DNA from: Paenibacillus polymyxa
Lineage (GTDB): Bacteria; Bacillota; Bacilli; Paenibacillales; Paenibacillaceae
Direction of reading: 5' to 3'
NCBI RefSeq assembly: GCF_015710975.1
Contig: NZ_CP049783.1
Coordinates: 5,117,001 to 5,181,000 of the forward strand
DNA length: 64,000 nt
The position numbers and the translations under genes are program-made. This document shows, piece by piece, positions 44,853-55,200 of the stretch; position 1 is the stretch's first letter; every line of letters begins with the position of its first letter. Below the pieces are notes generated by a model. The model searched no databases and was not told the origin of the DNA. It was given only the letters and a program-made list of their open reading frames with translations.

Positions 44853-45388
44853 CTGAATCTTTAAAACGGTCAGGTACGGATCGCCGCGAACAGCTGCTAT
44901 TGTGGCTCAAAAGCGAGTCACCGCTGACCGGGAGCGAGCTGGCACGCAGGTCCTCCGTTTCCAGACAAGTAATTGTACAAGATATTTCCCTGTTAAAAGC
45001 AAGCCAAGAGCCTATACTTGCAACGAGTCAAGGATACATTTATATGGAACCTGCGGCTCAAGCCGCTCCCTTAGCCTCTCGTATTATTGTGTGTAATCAC
45101 CGACCTGAACAAACAGAAGAAGAATTAAAGCTAATTGTAGACTACGGTGTCAGTGTGCAGGATGTTATAGTTGAACATCCAGTATATGGAGATCTGACTG
45201 CTCCAATACGGGTCGGAACTCGCAAAGAAGTGGACGATTTTATACGTAAGATCAGCTCCACCCAAGCCACGTATTTGTCCCAGCTGACCGGAGGCATCCA
45301 CCTGCATACCTTGCATGCGTCGGATGAAGATAAAATTAATGATGCCTGTGCTGCATTGGAGCAAGCCGGCTTCCTAATGACAGATTGA
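44849..45388 (+). CDS. niaR: Niacin-responsive transcriptional repressor NiaR (YrxA)
   Basis: Represses NAD biosynthesis and niacin uptake genes when nicotinic acid is sufficient. 179 residues: an N-terminal HTH_11 domain (REQLLLWLKSESPLTGSELA to VSRQVIVQDISLLKA, about 12-55) and a C-terminal 3H domain carrying the three conserved His (VEHPVYGDL, GGIHLHTLHA). The TTG start overlaps the nifS stop in TTGA and has AAAGGAG nine nt upstream. A GGAGTGC/GCACTCC hairpin (45432-45449) follows the gene without a clear T run. Confidence 0.94.
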   Translation: MTESLKRSGTDRREQLLLWLKSESPLTGSELARRSSVSRQVIVQDISLLKASQEPILATSQGYIYMEPAAQAAPLASRIIVCNHRPEQTEEELKLIVDYGVSVQDVIVEHPVYGDLTAPIRVGTRKEVDDFIRKISSTQATYLSQLTGGIHLHTLHASDEDKINDACAALEQAGFLMTD

Positions 45389-45483
45389 TCTTAATACGAT
45401 AGCAAAGCAATAAAAATCCTTTCCAGTTTGTGGAGTGCAAATGCACTCCGCAGGGATGGTATGTAAATAGCTTGAAATGAAAA

Positions 45484-45513
45484 ATCCCGGCCCCCTATAA
45501 AGGGAATCGGGAA
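45484..45513 (-). terminator. Terminator after greA
   Basis: CCCG...CCCT pairs with AGGG...CGGG between 45486 and 45511; on the minus strand the stem is followed by ATTTTTC. It lies five bases past the greA stop. Confidence 0.7.
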
Positions 45514-45517
45514 TGGA

Positions 45518-45997
45518 CTAAGTGAGCTTAATTTCTAGCAACTCATATTTGATTACAGCCATAGGTGCATCGACATGAATGATACTGCCCACTTCTTTCC
45601 CCAAAAGTGCCTTACCTAAAGGACTCTCATAGGAAATTTTGTTGTCCAGAACATCTGCCTCCGCAGGACTTACAACTTTGTATTCCACCTTCTCCGAAAA
45701 TTCGATGTCATTCAGAATAACAGTAGAACCGATACTGACCGTTTTAAGATCCAGATTACTTTCATCCACTATCCGAGCTTTGGTCAACATTTTTTCCAAG
45801 ACCATGATTCGTGTTTCCATAAACGCCTGATCGTCCTTGGCTGAGTGATATTCACTATTTTCCTTCAGATCTCCATAGCTGATGGCCAACTTGAGGCGTT
45901 CGGCTAGCTCCTTGCGTTTTACTGTCTTCAGTTCCTTGAGCTCTTCCTCCAGCTTGGCTAATCCCTCTTTAGTTAACAATACTTCTTCATTCGACAT
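45518..45997 (-). CDS. greA: Transcription elongation factor GreA
   Basis: Rescues backtracked RNA polymerase by stimulating transcript cleavage. The protein has 159 residues, the usual length. The N-terminal antiparallel coiled coil (about 1-75) carries the tip acidic residues in GDLKENSEYHSAKDDQAFME. The C-terminal FKBP-like domain includes VGSTVILND, VVSPAEADVLDNKISYESPLGKALLG and VIKYELLEIKL. Monocistronic with its own terminator. Confidence 0.97.
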   Translation of the reverse strand: MSNEEVLLTKEGLAKLEEELKELKTVKRKELAERLKLAISYGDLKENSEYHSAKDDQAFMETRIMVLEKMLTKARIVDESNLDLKTVSIGSTVILNDIEFSEKVEYKVVSPAEADVLDNKISYESPLGKALLGKEVGSIIHVDAPMAVIKYELLEIKLT

Positions 45998-46238
45998 GGT
46001 CTTATTTCAACTCCTATTTCAGCACTTTGCATAATTCAAGTTCAATACTCGAAGGTACAATATATACGAGCTAAACCGTTAGGGTCCATCTATTGCTAAT
46101 TGGATAAAGCTCCTGGAATTGATGCAAAATGCTCATTTAGCTTGCTTTATTGTAGTTTACTCTAAATTGGACCAACATGCGAAAAGAAATTCAGGAAATA
46201 GCAATCAGCTACCTTCGACCACTGTGATCCATATGGTA

Positions 46239-46266
46239 ACCAAAGCTTTCTTGTTCGCATATCGTA
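46239..46266 (+). promoter_or_regulatory. Sigma-K-like promoter
   Basis: AC (46239-46240), 17 bp, then CATATCGTA (46258-46266) match the sigma-K pattern AC-N16/17-CATANNNTA. It lies about 100 bp before the 115-residue small protein. The rest of the 370-bp gap between greA and that protein (45998-46367) shows nothing else I recognise. The motif has few fixed bases, so this is tentative. Confidence 0.4.
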
Positions 46267-46367
46267 TGATCATAACGTATTTTAATGAGCACGTGCAGTG
46301 CCACTGCCCTTGTCCCAAATTTCATGCAAATCAGGCAGGAGCAGTGTATGGCGGGAGGAAGGATTCA

Positions 46368-46715
46368 ATGGCTTCCTTAGGAAAGAATGGCAATGGGAAC
46401 GGGAATCGCAAATCCAAATCCCCCCCTAACGGTCAAAAGAAAAATGGATTAAACAGTAATTCGGCTATCTTTTCAGCACTTCAAGGAAAAAATGTAGAGG
46501 TCCTAGTCGCAGCCCTCCTACTAACAGGAAAACTAAACGTCGATTCCGTGACTTTATACAGACAAGCAACATTATTTTTAGGTCTCACAGGAAAATACAA
46601 AACATTAGCATCTGCCCCTACTAATGTCGATAATATGGTGAAATTTTTAAATGATAACGGCAATATGACGTTGGATCAGGTGATACAAGCCTTTTCGCAG
46701 AAAATAAATAATTAA
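46368..46715 (+). CDS. Small hypothetical protein with Gly/Asn/Lys-rich N-terminus
   Basis: 115 residues. The first 35 residues are Asn/Gly/Lys/Ser-rich and probably disordered (GKNGNGNGNRKSKSPPNG). The rest is a helical domain (VEVLVAALLLTGKLNVDSVT, then TLFLGLTGKYKTL). I do not recognise the family; such low-complexity small proteins are common among spore-associated genes. GGGAGGAAGGA lies just before the ATG at 46368. It is followed 22 bp later by a 40-residue membrane protein, and a sigma-K-like promoter lies upstream, so a role in the sporulating mother cell is possible. Confidence 0.65.
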   Translation: MASLGKNGNGNGNRKSKSPPNGQKKNGLNSNSAIFSALQGKNVEVLVAALLLTGKLNVDSVTLYRQATLFLGLTGKYKTLASAPTNVDNMVKFLNDNGNMTLDQVIQAFSQKINN

Positions 46716-46737
46716 CAGGTGGCGAAAGGAGATAGTT

Positions 46738-46860
46738 GTGGTGAGTGAGTTTGATGGAGAATCTTTTGCAGAGGTTATCATTATTGTGATTCTAGTTGCC
46801 ATGATCTTCTATGGCTCCTCAGATATAGAGGGACTTTCCGCTTCGCCAACCCAATCCTAA
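46738..46860 (+). CDS. Small single-pass membrane protein, 40 residues
   Basis: Reads MVSEFDGESFAEVIIIVILV then AMIFYGSSDIEGLSASPTQS from GTG 46738 to TAA 46860. A hydrophobic helix (about residues 12-26) has an acidic N-terminus. AAAGGAG lies six nt before the GTG. The position directly after the 115-residue gene and before a strong terminator shows the two form one operon. It resembles in kind, not in sequence, the tiny YjcZ/YncM-type membrane proteins made during sporulation. Function unknown. Confidence 0.65.
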   Translation: MVSEFDGESFAEVIIIVILVAMIFYGSSDIEGLSASPTQS

Positions 46861-46874
46861 AATGCTAATTCCCG

Positions 46875-46926
46875 CAAAAAAGAGCATCTATAGACTCTCG
46901 CGAGGTCAATAGATGCTCTTCCTTTT
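46875..46926. terminator. Bidirectional terminator
   Basis: AAGAGCATCTA (46880-46890) pairs with TAGATGCTCTT (46910-46920). T-rich tails on both strands serve the two small + strand genes and the convergent large secreted-protein gene. Confidence 0.88.
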
Positions 46927-46946
46927 TAACGGCTCATTATTTCGAA

Positions 46947-49900
46947 TTAACGTTCCTTCACTTCTACACTTATGGTTTGACTGGAAACCTCTCCTGCAGC
47001 ATTGACTAACTCGGCCCGATACTCATATGTACCCGGCTTTTGATTTTGGATGTTGGTCACAGCACTTTGGGCCTGCGGACTTTGGCTCGACAGATCCTGC
47101 GTGTCGATCAGCTCTCCATTTTCATACAGGTTGTATTGGGTTGCATTCGTACCCCACCACATGTTCATTGTCAGGGTATAGTTGCCGTCACCATCCCAAT
47201 TGTTATGAGACAACACCGGTATGCCAGGAGTAGCATCGATCACTTCGACAGTTAACGGGTCGCTGACCGTTTTACCGGAAGCGTTGATCAGCTCAGCAGT
47301 ATACGTGTAGGTTCCATTGCTCTTGCCTGTAACAGAAATGACTGCATGCTGTGCTTCAGGGGAAGCCGCTTGCAACGATTGGGTCGCGATCAGCTTGTCA
47401 TTTTCATACAACTTGAGTTCATCACCATTCGTGCCCCACCACAGATTCATGGTGATGTTGTAGTCTCCATCCTTCAGTCCGGTGTCCTGACCGTTATCAT
47501 GAGACAGCACCGGTTTACCCGGCACTTCACCTACAGTGTTTTTCTCGACTCTAACGGTTACTGGATTGGATACGACCGTTTTACCGTCCAAGGTGACGCT
47601 CGCTGTAATCTCGGCGCTCCCCTCTTTTAGGGCCCGAAGCTCTCCATACGTATCCAGTGCAACGGATTCATGGCTGCTGATATACTGAACAGAGGCATTA
47701 CTTAAATCAGCTTGGCTGCCATCTGTGAGCGTACCCTTGAGATGTGTGACTGCTGTATCCCCAACGTTAAATGTTGTTTGATCCAAGGAAAGCTCTACTT
47801 CCTGTAAAGCTGCGCCTGTCTGAGCTGAAAAATCATCTAGTCCGCGCGGCTTTAACTGATAATTTCCTTTGAAAACTGCCGAAATTCCCTTCAGCTTCAC
47901 TTGCTGTCCTTCTTGATACGGAAAAGATGTCCGTGTTAAGCCTGTACGTGCATCAACTCGCACATGATGGCTAACCTCACCCGCTACTGCATCAAATTCA
48001 AACGAACCTACAGGAGTTGCATCTATTATATTACGAATAATGGCAGTAGGAAGCTCAACCAGCTGTCCTTGATTCGCATCGCTGAGCTCGGTGACTTGCA
48101 CAGCTTGCGGAAGTTGTCCTTCTCCCGTTTTTTCAATAGCCACTGGATCGGTCAACTCCACTTCACTGTTGTACAGTGCCAAACTTGCTGTAATCTTTAC
48201 TCGATCACCTTGGTGAAAGCCGCTCTGGTTTTGATAAACATAAATGCCGCCACTTTCATCCTGCATATAGAAGGCTTGACCGCCAAAAGCCCCTGGTTCT
48301 ATCGTCACAACACCCTCCAAGGTCACAACTTTGCCAGCCGAAAGATTCCGCGCTTCTGCGACACTGATTCGAGCTGGAATTGTATTGCCATCCTCAGGCA
48401 ACGGCTGGGCTGGGACATCTGCCAGCACGACGGATTGGGTCAGCAGGTTGCTGCCGTTTTGTCTCAGCCTAAGATTAGCTGCACCACTGGTACCCGGCTT
48501 GATCCGCACCGTCAGGTCCCTATAGGCATGCCCCTTGCTGTCGGATTCCAGACTAAATGTTCCGCTATAACCGTAAGAAGTCGGCCAGCTTCCATCCGGA
48601 TTTTGAATCTGGGCTACTTGATTGCCGCCCGCTACATAAATACCTGCACTGAATCCGCTAATCGTACTATTGGGAGCCAGTTGGTCGGCAACTATGCGAA
48701 TTTGAAAAGGCTGTGCATTCGGTAGTTGCTCCTGCCGAACGATGCTGTACACAGGCTGCGCACTGGCTGTAGGTCCGCCATAGGAGCCGGCCTTGAACGT
48801 TCGCTGATCCCACCATTTGTAGCCGGCTGCAGGAGCGGACCAAGGCTCGGCTTGCGGTTCCGTGGAAGCCTGAGGAGCTTCAAAAGACAGCAATGCCGTC
48901 GGCTGATCTAGCTGTAAGTTTTTTACATCCGACAGGCTGGTATACTCCTCCTTCTTGGACAACCAATCGACGATATTGACCAGTAACACAGCGTCATCCT
49001 GCTCCTTAAAGCCGTCATACGTTGTCTTCTTGGTTCCTGTCTCTTCACGCAGATATTTCGGCGTTGCATCTTCAACAGGAGATGAATCCCCAATGAAAGC
49101 AGCTTTGCCTAGACCTACTTTTGCTACAGCTGCATAAGGTCCTTCCGCTATACCACCTCCGTTATAAACGCCCTGATCTACTGCATTCCCCCAAGCCTGA
49201 TTGGTTTTAGGCAGATATACGATCCCCTTGGCTTTGGTCGGGTCAATAATCGCCAATGTTGATCCTGCGTGCATTGCCACATTACTCACTCCTGCTGTAA
49301 TGCCGAACGCCTGGACAGGTTCAACAATCTGATTAGCCGTGATATCGCCTAATGCATTGTAGCGAAAGCGTATACCAAACTGGTTACCCAGCCAATCTGA
49401 GCTAACCACGCCCTGCATCGCTGCCGAGCTTTTTTCTTCCTCACTCATTCCCTTTGCAGGGTCTTCCCATGCACCACGACGGTACCCATTGATACTTTCC
49501 GATCCGTCCCAGCGATTCTTGTTGCGGTCGGCGTTATAATGATCACCAATGAAAAAAATGCTATTGCCTGCTTTAACATACTGTTCCATTGCGGCCTGTT
49601 CGCTTTGTTTAAAAGGAATATTCGGCTCCGCTGTCACAAATACATCATAATTCTTTAAATCATTATAAGTAATGGGTGTAGATTGGCGAAGTTCATGAAC
49701 ATCGTAGCCATTGTTTGCAAGGGCTTGGCCAAAATCTGAAAATCCACCATCAATCACCCAATCTGCTGCGCCGGCTGTCTGTCCATGTGTATTATCGAAC
49801 AACACTTTTTTACCAGCGTTTTCGTTGACCACTTTGGCTGCAATGAAAGGGGCCGGGTCTGCGGGACCTTCTGCGCGTGCCGGTTGCATGCCGCCCACAA

Positions 49901-49982
49901 CACCGGCGTACAACGATAAAGTGAAAACCATAGCTGTTGCGTATTTGAAGCTGCGGGATGTAAAACGACGAAAGATTCCCAT
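46947..49982 (-). CDS. Large secreted multidomain protein (GATase-like, OB-fold, Ig-like, twin ChiA-N-like modules)
   Basis: 1011 residues. A signal peptide (about 1-37, cleavage after QPARA) precedes a DUF4350/GATase-like domain ([14 protein letters not shown] ... [10 protein letters not shown] ... [19 protein letters not shown], about 55-345). Then come a beta-rich region (about 395-530), an OB-fold YhcR-type domain ([20 protein letters not shown] onward, about 540-715), a Big-type Ig domain ([20 protein letters not shown], about 725-810), and two 85-residue C-terminal modules. Each module has a P-VLSHDN/NN ... NMWWGTN ... LYENGEL pattern seen in chitinase/GH-associated modules. No catalytic residues for a hydrolase are obvious. 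It may bind or process extracellular polymer. AGGAGG precedes the ATG. Confidence 0.8.
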   Translation of the reverse strand: MGIFRRFTSRSFKYATAMVFTLSLYAGVVGGMQPARAEGPADPAPFIAAKVVNENAGKKVLFDNTHGQTAGAADWVIDGGFSDFGQALANNGYDVHELRQSTPITYNDLKNYDVFVTAEPNIPFKQSEQAAMEQYVKAGNSIFFIGDHYNADRNKNRWDGSESINGYRRGAWEDPAKGMSEEEKSSAAMQGVVSSDWLGNQFGIRFRYNALGDITANQIVEPVQAFGITAGVSNVAMHAGSTLAIIDPTKAKGIVYLPKTNQAWGNAVDQGVYNGGGIAEGPYAAVAKVGLGKAAFIGDSSPVEDATPKYLREETGTKKTTYDGFKEQDDAVLLVNIVDWLSKKEEYTSLSDVKNLQLDQPTALLSFEAPQASTEPQAEPWSAPAAGYKWWDQRTFKAGSYGGPTASAQPVYSIVRQEQLPNAQPFQIRIVADQLAPNSTISGFSAGIYVAGGNQVAQIQNPDGSWPTSYGYSGTFSLESDSKGHAYRDLTVRIKPGTSGAANLRLRQNGSNLLTQSVVLADVPAQPLPEDGNTIPARISVAEARNLSAGKVVTLEGVVTIEPGAFGGQAFYMQDESGGIYVYQNQSGFHQGDRVKITASLALYNSEVELTDPVAIEKTGEGQLPQAVQVTELSDANQGQLVELPTAIIRNIIDATPVGSFEFDAVAGEVSHHVRVDARTGLTRTSFPYQEGQQVKLKGISAVFKGNYQLKPRGLDDFSAQTGAALQEVELSLDQTTFNVGDTAVTHLKGTLTDGSQADLSNASVQYISSHESVALDTYGELRALKEGSAEITASVTLDGKTVVSNPVTVRVEKNTVGEVPGKPVLSHDNGQDTGLKDGDYNITMNLWWGTNGDELKLYENDKLIATQSLQAASPEAQHAVISVTGKSNGTYTYTAELINASGKTVSDPLTVEVIDATPGIPVLSHNNWDGDGNYTLTMNMWWGTNATQYNLYENGELIDTQDLSSQSPQAQSAVTNIQNQKPGTYEYRAELVNAAGEVSSQTISVEVKER

Positions 49983-50083
49983 TCTATTCCTCCTGTTAAT
50001 TGGTTTAAGGCCCCTCTCAGAGGGGCACTAAATATAAATGTTAGCATTCATTTATGTGCGGACATGCGTTGTTTTGTAAATCT

Positions 50084-51985
50084 TTAGGAATAATGAAAAG
50101 GGAGGAAATTCCAATAAAAAAGGTAGGCTGTATGCAGCAAAGTGAGTATCGCAAATACAATTTTCCCGGCAGCCCGGGTTCTTTTTTTCCCTGTAATCAG
50201 CTTGGTGCCATTCACGATCAATACCCACACGGCAATGAGTGCTGAAATGAGCGGCAGCGTACAAATTCCCCAGATATACCAGGCGGAATAGCCATACACC
50301 ATCTGATTGTTACCATAGACGACCTGTACCCCGAGAAAAATCGTATTTAGTAACGCGATGTATGCCAGGTTGGACGAAATGTGATTATTCGTTTTGCGAA
50401 TAGCTCTGATCACATATCTTATGATCCATATCAGTAGGGTTGTGACGAAAAATAAGGATGCGGCTGCATAGCTGACGAGTAGCGTCCAGGTACGGTGCCA
50501 AAGTGTCGTCTGCTTCATGGTCTTACTATCCGGGGCAATCATCATCCACGTACCCTTTTCCTGATACAGCAAAATTTTAAGCTGGCCCCCCTTTTCCACA
50601 AACAGCCCATCACCTGCTGCTTGAAAAACTTTGTCTGTTGCTTCATTCTGATCCGGGTATTTTCCTTTAACAATTAGCGTATGATCATCTTGAATATGAA
50701 CGGTGTATTTAATGCTTCCCAGTATCCGAATCCATTTTCCCCACCCATGAACAGGAGTAGTATCCACCTGATATACGCCCTCGATCTCTGGCGAAAGCTT
50801 CACTTGCGTGACAGAACGAGCCAGTGACTGAGAAGCGGCCTGCGGCTTTGCGGGCAGCATTTGAGCTATCGTATTGATGACTTTTCCATGAAGCAGGGTG
50901 TCTGTGTCAGCTGAATTGATGGTCACAAAAATACCGATCTTTTGGGATGGAATCAGTACCATTTCGGAAATAAAATCATCAATTTCTCCAGTAGCCCACA
51001 ACATGGGTACTCCCGTCTTCAGTTGACCACGGAAAAATCCGTAGCCCAAGCCATCCAGACGGGCATCCGCTGCAAATTGCTGTGCATGCATCACTTTTAC
51101 CGTTTGTGGCTGGAGTACCGCTTTGCCCTCATACTCTCCTTGGTTTAAATGAGTGATCAGATAGTGGGAAAATTCGTTGGGTGTGACGTTCAACGCTCCT
51201 GCTCCCGGCAGATTGATATACGATAAGGGTTGTTTCACATAAGCTCCATGCTTCCACTGATACGATTGCGCCAGTTCTGGATGATTTAATGGCAACTCCA
51301 GTGTCGCGCTGGGCATATTCATCGGCTGGAATAGATGTGTACGAAAGTAATCATTCAGTCCCTGACCGGTTACTTGCTCCACGATATTACCGATCAGACC
51401 GAAGGCGACATTACTGTATTCATACTGAATTCCAGGTTTGCGGATAGGTGGCTGCTTTTGAAAATACGTGCTGAGATACTGTTCTGTAGGTAAAACGCCT
51501 GCGCGAGTTGAGCTGTTAATGTCGTATATCGCTTCATCTAATCCCGCAGTATGTGTCATAAGCTGATGCAGATTTAAAGGGATATTTTGGTATTGCGAAG
51601 CTTTATAGCTGTGGAGATAGCTGTTCACGTCTTCATTCAAATCAAGCTTGTTTTGCTCGACCAGTTGCATTGTGGCACTTGCACTAAATGATTTGGTTAG
51701 CGAGCCAACACGAACAATGGTCTTTGCCGGGTCGAATACCATTTTCCGCTCTAGGTCTGCATATCCATACCCTTTACTAAAAAGAATTTGGTCTTCCTGG
51801 GTCACAACGACGGCAGCGCCCGGAATATGCAATTTTTCCAATTCTGTACTCATGATATCGTCCACTGCTTTTTCCACTGAATTAGGTGTTATACTATCTG
51901 CTGCCCATGCTGAATTAATGAGCAGATTCCAAAGAAACAACGTTGTTAAGAATGCGGATAGGTAGCCAATACCTCTATTCTTCAT
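50084..51985 (-). CDS. Membrane-bound serine hydrolase of the beta-lactamase / PBP4* family
   Basis: 633 residues. After a signal peptide (1-28) comes a class-C beta-lactamase-fold domain (about 33-380). The SxxK motif is in RVGSLTKSFSASATMQLVEQ (Ser near residue 95) and YxN in YEYSNVAFGLIGNIVEQ. A beta-rich linker domain follows (about 400-500), then four C-terminal membrane helices (about 505-630). This layout matches the FmtA/PbpE-like esterase or D-amino-acid-processing enzymes; the true substrate is unknown. AAGGAGGG lies before the ATG. Upstream of the large secreted protein on the same strand, 101 bp apart. Confidence 0.87.
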   Translation of the reverse strand: MKNRGIGYLSAFLTTLFLWNLLINSAWAADSITPNSVEKAVDDIMSTELEKLHIPGAAVVVTQEDQILFSKGYGYADLERKMVFDPAKTIVRVGSLTKSFSASATMQLVEQNKLDLNEDVNSYLHSYKASQYQNIPLNLHQLMTHTAGLDEAIYDINSSTRAGVLPTEQYLSTYFQKQPPIRKPGIQYEYSNVAFGLIGNIVEQVTGQGLNDYFRTHLFQPMNMPSATLELPLNHPELAQSYQWKHGAYVKQPLSYINLPGAGALNVTPNEFSHYLITHLNQGEYEGKAVLQPQTVKVMHAQQFAADARLDGLGYGFFRGQLKTGVPMLWATGEIDDFISEMVLIPSQKIGIFVTINSADTDTLLHGKVINTIAQMLPAKPQAASQSLARSVTQVKLSPEIEGVYQVDTTPVHGWGKWIRILGSIKYTVHIQDDHTLIVKGKYPDQNEATDKVFQAAGDGLFVEKGGQLKILLYQEKGTWMMIAPDSKTMKQTTLWHRTWTLLVSYAAASLFFVTTLLIWIIRYVIRAIRKTNNHISSNLAYIALLNTIFLGVQVVYGNNQMVYGYSAWYIWGICTLPLISALIAVWVLIVNGTKLITGKKRTRAAGKIVFAILTLLHTAYLFYWNFLPFHYS

Positions 51986-52139
51986 ATTGAAGTACCCTCC
52001 TTACCTATGAAGTTGATTTCATGATTTAAACCGTGCGGTGATTGCATAGCGGAGCAGATATTTACACTCCGTATGGGAGCCATCAGCATGGCGCTATGGA
52101 ATCATCGCACTTCCCTCGCGGGAGTGCGCATGATAAAGC

Positions 52140-52194
52140 GAATCCTGATCGAATCGCGTAAGCAGAAGGCTTCTTACCTGTTCGATCAGGATTC
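52140..52194 (-). terminator. Long hairpin after the NRPS operon
   Basis: GAATCCTGATCGAA (52140-52153) pairs perfectly with TTCGATCAGGATTC (52181-52194), and inner GTAAG/CTTAC bases extend it. It lies 57 bp past the NRPS stop. The T run is weak (GCTTTATC), so it may end or protect the transcript. Confidence 0.65.
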
Positions 52195-52250
52195 ATACAT
52201 TACAGATAAAATTAGTAATTCCAGTTAGTTAAATCATCGACTGTAAGTTT

Positions 52251-55200
52251 TCAAGAATTATGATGGGCCAATCCTTGTGTCACGTCTTTGCCCATGTTCC
52301 GGGTTATCTTGTGTATTGTGGCACGGATACATTTTACATTTTCTTCGATAAATCCGGGTTCCAGCAGTTCATAATGATTACCAATCAAGCTATGCTCTTC
52401 ATAGCTTCCTTGTGTAGCATCTTTCCATAAAAGTTTATTATCTCCTGTGCCCTTCACCGTTTCCGATCCAGCGGCAACAAAGCCATGAATATTCGCCTGA
52501 ACATTTTCTGTGTTCACAAGCTGGTTGCCATACACCGCATAAGCGATCATTTTACGCTGGTATGTTTCATTCAACAGCTCACGATAGGATTCGGGAACCT
52601 GTTCCAGCATGGCATGAATTTCCTGCTCTGTTTCTTCATCTGTGAAAGGCAGAGCTTCTGCCCTTTTGACCGAATCGAGCATTAAAATATCGGATACAGT
52701 ATGACCTTGACGCTCCAGTGTGCCGGCAACCTTATGCGCCAGATTCCCACCTATAGAATAACCAAGCAGCACATACGGACCTTGCGCCTGCGTGCTGATG
52801 ATTAAATCAACATATCGTGCCAACATTGCCTGCTCATCCGTAACATCATCTACGAACTCTAATCCATACACAACTGCATCTTGGTCCAGTTGTTTTGCAA
52901 GCTCTGCGAACGACAGTCCGTATCCAAGCATAGGAGGAAAGCAGAAGATGGAAACCGGACCGTGTTCATTCAACCGAATGATTGGACTATCGACCTTGTA
53001 GTCCAGATCGGCTTTCAATAATGTGAGCGCCTGCTCTTCTATGGTCGGGAACTCCAGAACACTACGGATGGGCAGCTCAATATCTGTAGCAAGACGAACT
53101 TTGCGTATAAGCTCCAGTACTTTCAAGGAATGTCCACCCAACGTGAAAAAGTCATCGTGGATTCCCACTTGCGGGATTTCAAGCACCTCCTGCCAAATAG
53201 CTGCCAGCAACTGCTCCACATCGGTTCGTGGTGCGACATATTCTATCCCCGTGTGCAATGCTTTGTCCGGCACAGGTAAAGCTTTACGGTCAATTTTGCC
53301 GTTAGTCGTCAGCGGAAACCGATCCAGCTGTACAAAAGCGGACGGAATCATATAGCTCGGCAGACTGGCCGACATCACAGTTCGAAGCTCACGGATGGTC
53401 AGCTGTTCATCGGCAGTGAAGTAAGCACATAATTGCTGCTGACCTGCTCCATCCCGCAAAGCGATAACAACGCTATCCCGTACAGAAGGTACACTTGCCA
53501 GTCTCGTCTCCACCTCGCCCAGCTCAATCCGGTAACCGCGAATTTTAACCTGTTGATCAATCCGTCCAGCGTATTCCAGTATGCCGTCTTCACGCCAGCG
53601 AACAAGGTCCCCAGTACAGTACAGGCGATCTCCGTCCACCCACGGATTAGCAAGAAATCTCTCAGCCGTCAGTTCAGGGCGATTCAAATAACCACGCGCA
53701 ACTCCGTCTCCACCAACAACCAGCTCACCCCAGGCTCCGACCGGTTGCAAGTTAAATGATGAGTCCACAACATACGCCGTCGAATTGCAAATGGGACGTC
53801 CGATTGGCACAGAATCCAGCTGTTCTTCCGTAATGTGATATGTCGTCGAAAAGGTTGTATTTTCCGTTGGTCCATAGCCATTAATGATGTTCATATGCGG
53901 ATTATCGCGCAGGACCCGGTTAATATGGGGTGCAGACAAAACATCACCACCAACCAACAAATACTTCACATCACCAAAAAGTTTACTATCCTGCTGCGAA
54001 AGCTGATTAAATAATGGTGTGGTCAGCCACATCATGTTGACGTGATGATCCTGTATCGTCTCTTTCATCTTGGCTGCGTCCAAAAGATCATCCTTATGCA
54101 AGAGAACAAGCTGACCGCCGTTCAGCAGTGCACCCCAAATTTCAAATGTAGATACATCAAATACAAACGCACATGTCTGCAGCATTCGGGTTGATTCATC
54201 AAATGGGACATAATCCGTATTGCGGACGAGACGCACAACACTTCGGTGCTCAACTACGACACCCTTAGGCTTACCTGTTGAGCCTGAGGTATAAATGACA
54301 TAAGCGGCATGATTACTCGCTCCATCTATACCCGGATTGGAAGCATCTGCACTGTACGACTTATCATCATTCAGATTGACAATCTGTCCGTCAAAATAGC
54401 ACCGATCCAATAAATCCTGCTGAGCCAACAGGAGCTTGGCTCCTGAGTCCTCTAGCATATAACGGATACGATCCTCTGGATATTGAGGGTCTACCGGCAC
54501 ATACGCGCCTCCAGCCTTCAAAATAGCAAGGGTTCCGATAATCATATCCAACGAGCGCTCTGTCAAAATGCCCACAGGTTCATCAGGTTTAATCCCTGCA
54601 TCCCGCAGTGTCCGCGCTAATCCATTGGCTGTCTCATTGAGCTCCCGATAGGTCAATGTTTGATGACCCAAAGCTACGGCAATATGATCTGGTGTGCGTT
54701 CTGCCTGCTCCTCAAACAGTTTATGAATCGTCTGATTGTCTGGATATGCAGAGGAAGTGTCATTAAACTCTCTAGTAATTTGCTGTTTTTCCGCCGCTGT
54801 AACCAGTTCCAGCTCTTCTACGCGAACATTTGGGTTAAGCAAAGTTTGCTCCAACAGGTTCACAAAATGTCCATGCAGACGCTCAATGTCTGTTTGATCA
54901 TAATTTAACGCATTATACATAAAACGAATCTTCACGCATTCTCCCGGCATTACAACTACATTCAGATCATAGTTGGTCTGCTCAAGAGCTACCACGTTGG
55001 AAATCGGGGAAAGTTCCTGCCCATCAATTTCCATCTCCTCGACCTGCTCATCCACCGGATAATTTTCAAACACCATAATATGGTTAATTAAATCCTGTTT
55101 CTGGTCAGTCAATGCCTGAATTTCAAACAGTGGGTACGTATCATACGCATGAGAAGCCAGCGCCTGTTCCTGCGTTTTCTTCATAACTTCTGCAAAAGAT

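Noticed and set aside
46119..46367. An upstream extension of the 115-residue small protein to ATG 46119
   Set aside because: The extra 83 codons have no site for initiation and unlikely composition; GGGAGGAAGGA directly precedes the internal ATG at 46368.
47964..48725. A 253-codon open frame on the + strand
   Set aside because: Antisense to the large secreted-protein gene, with no start signal or family resemblance.
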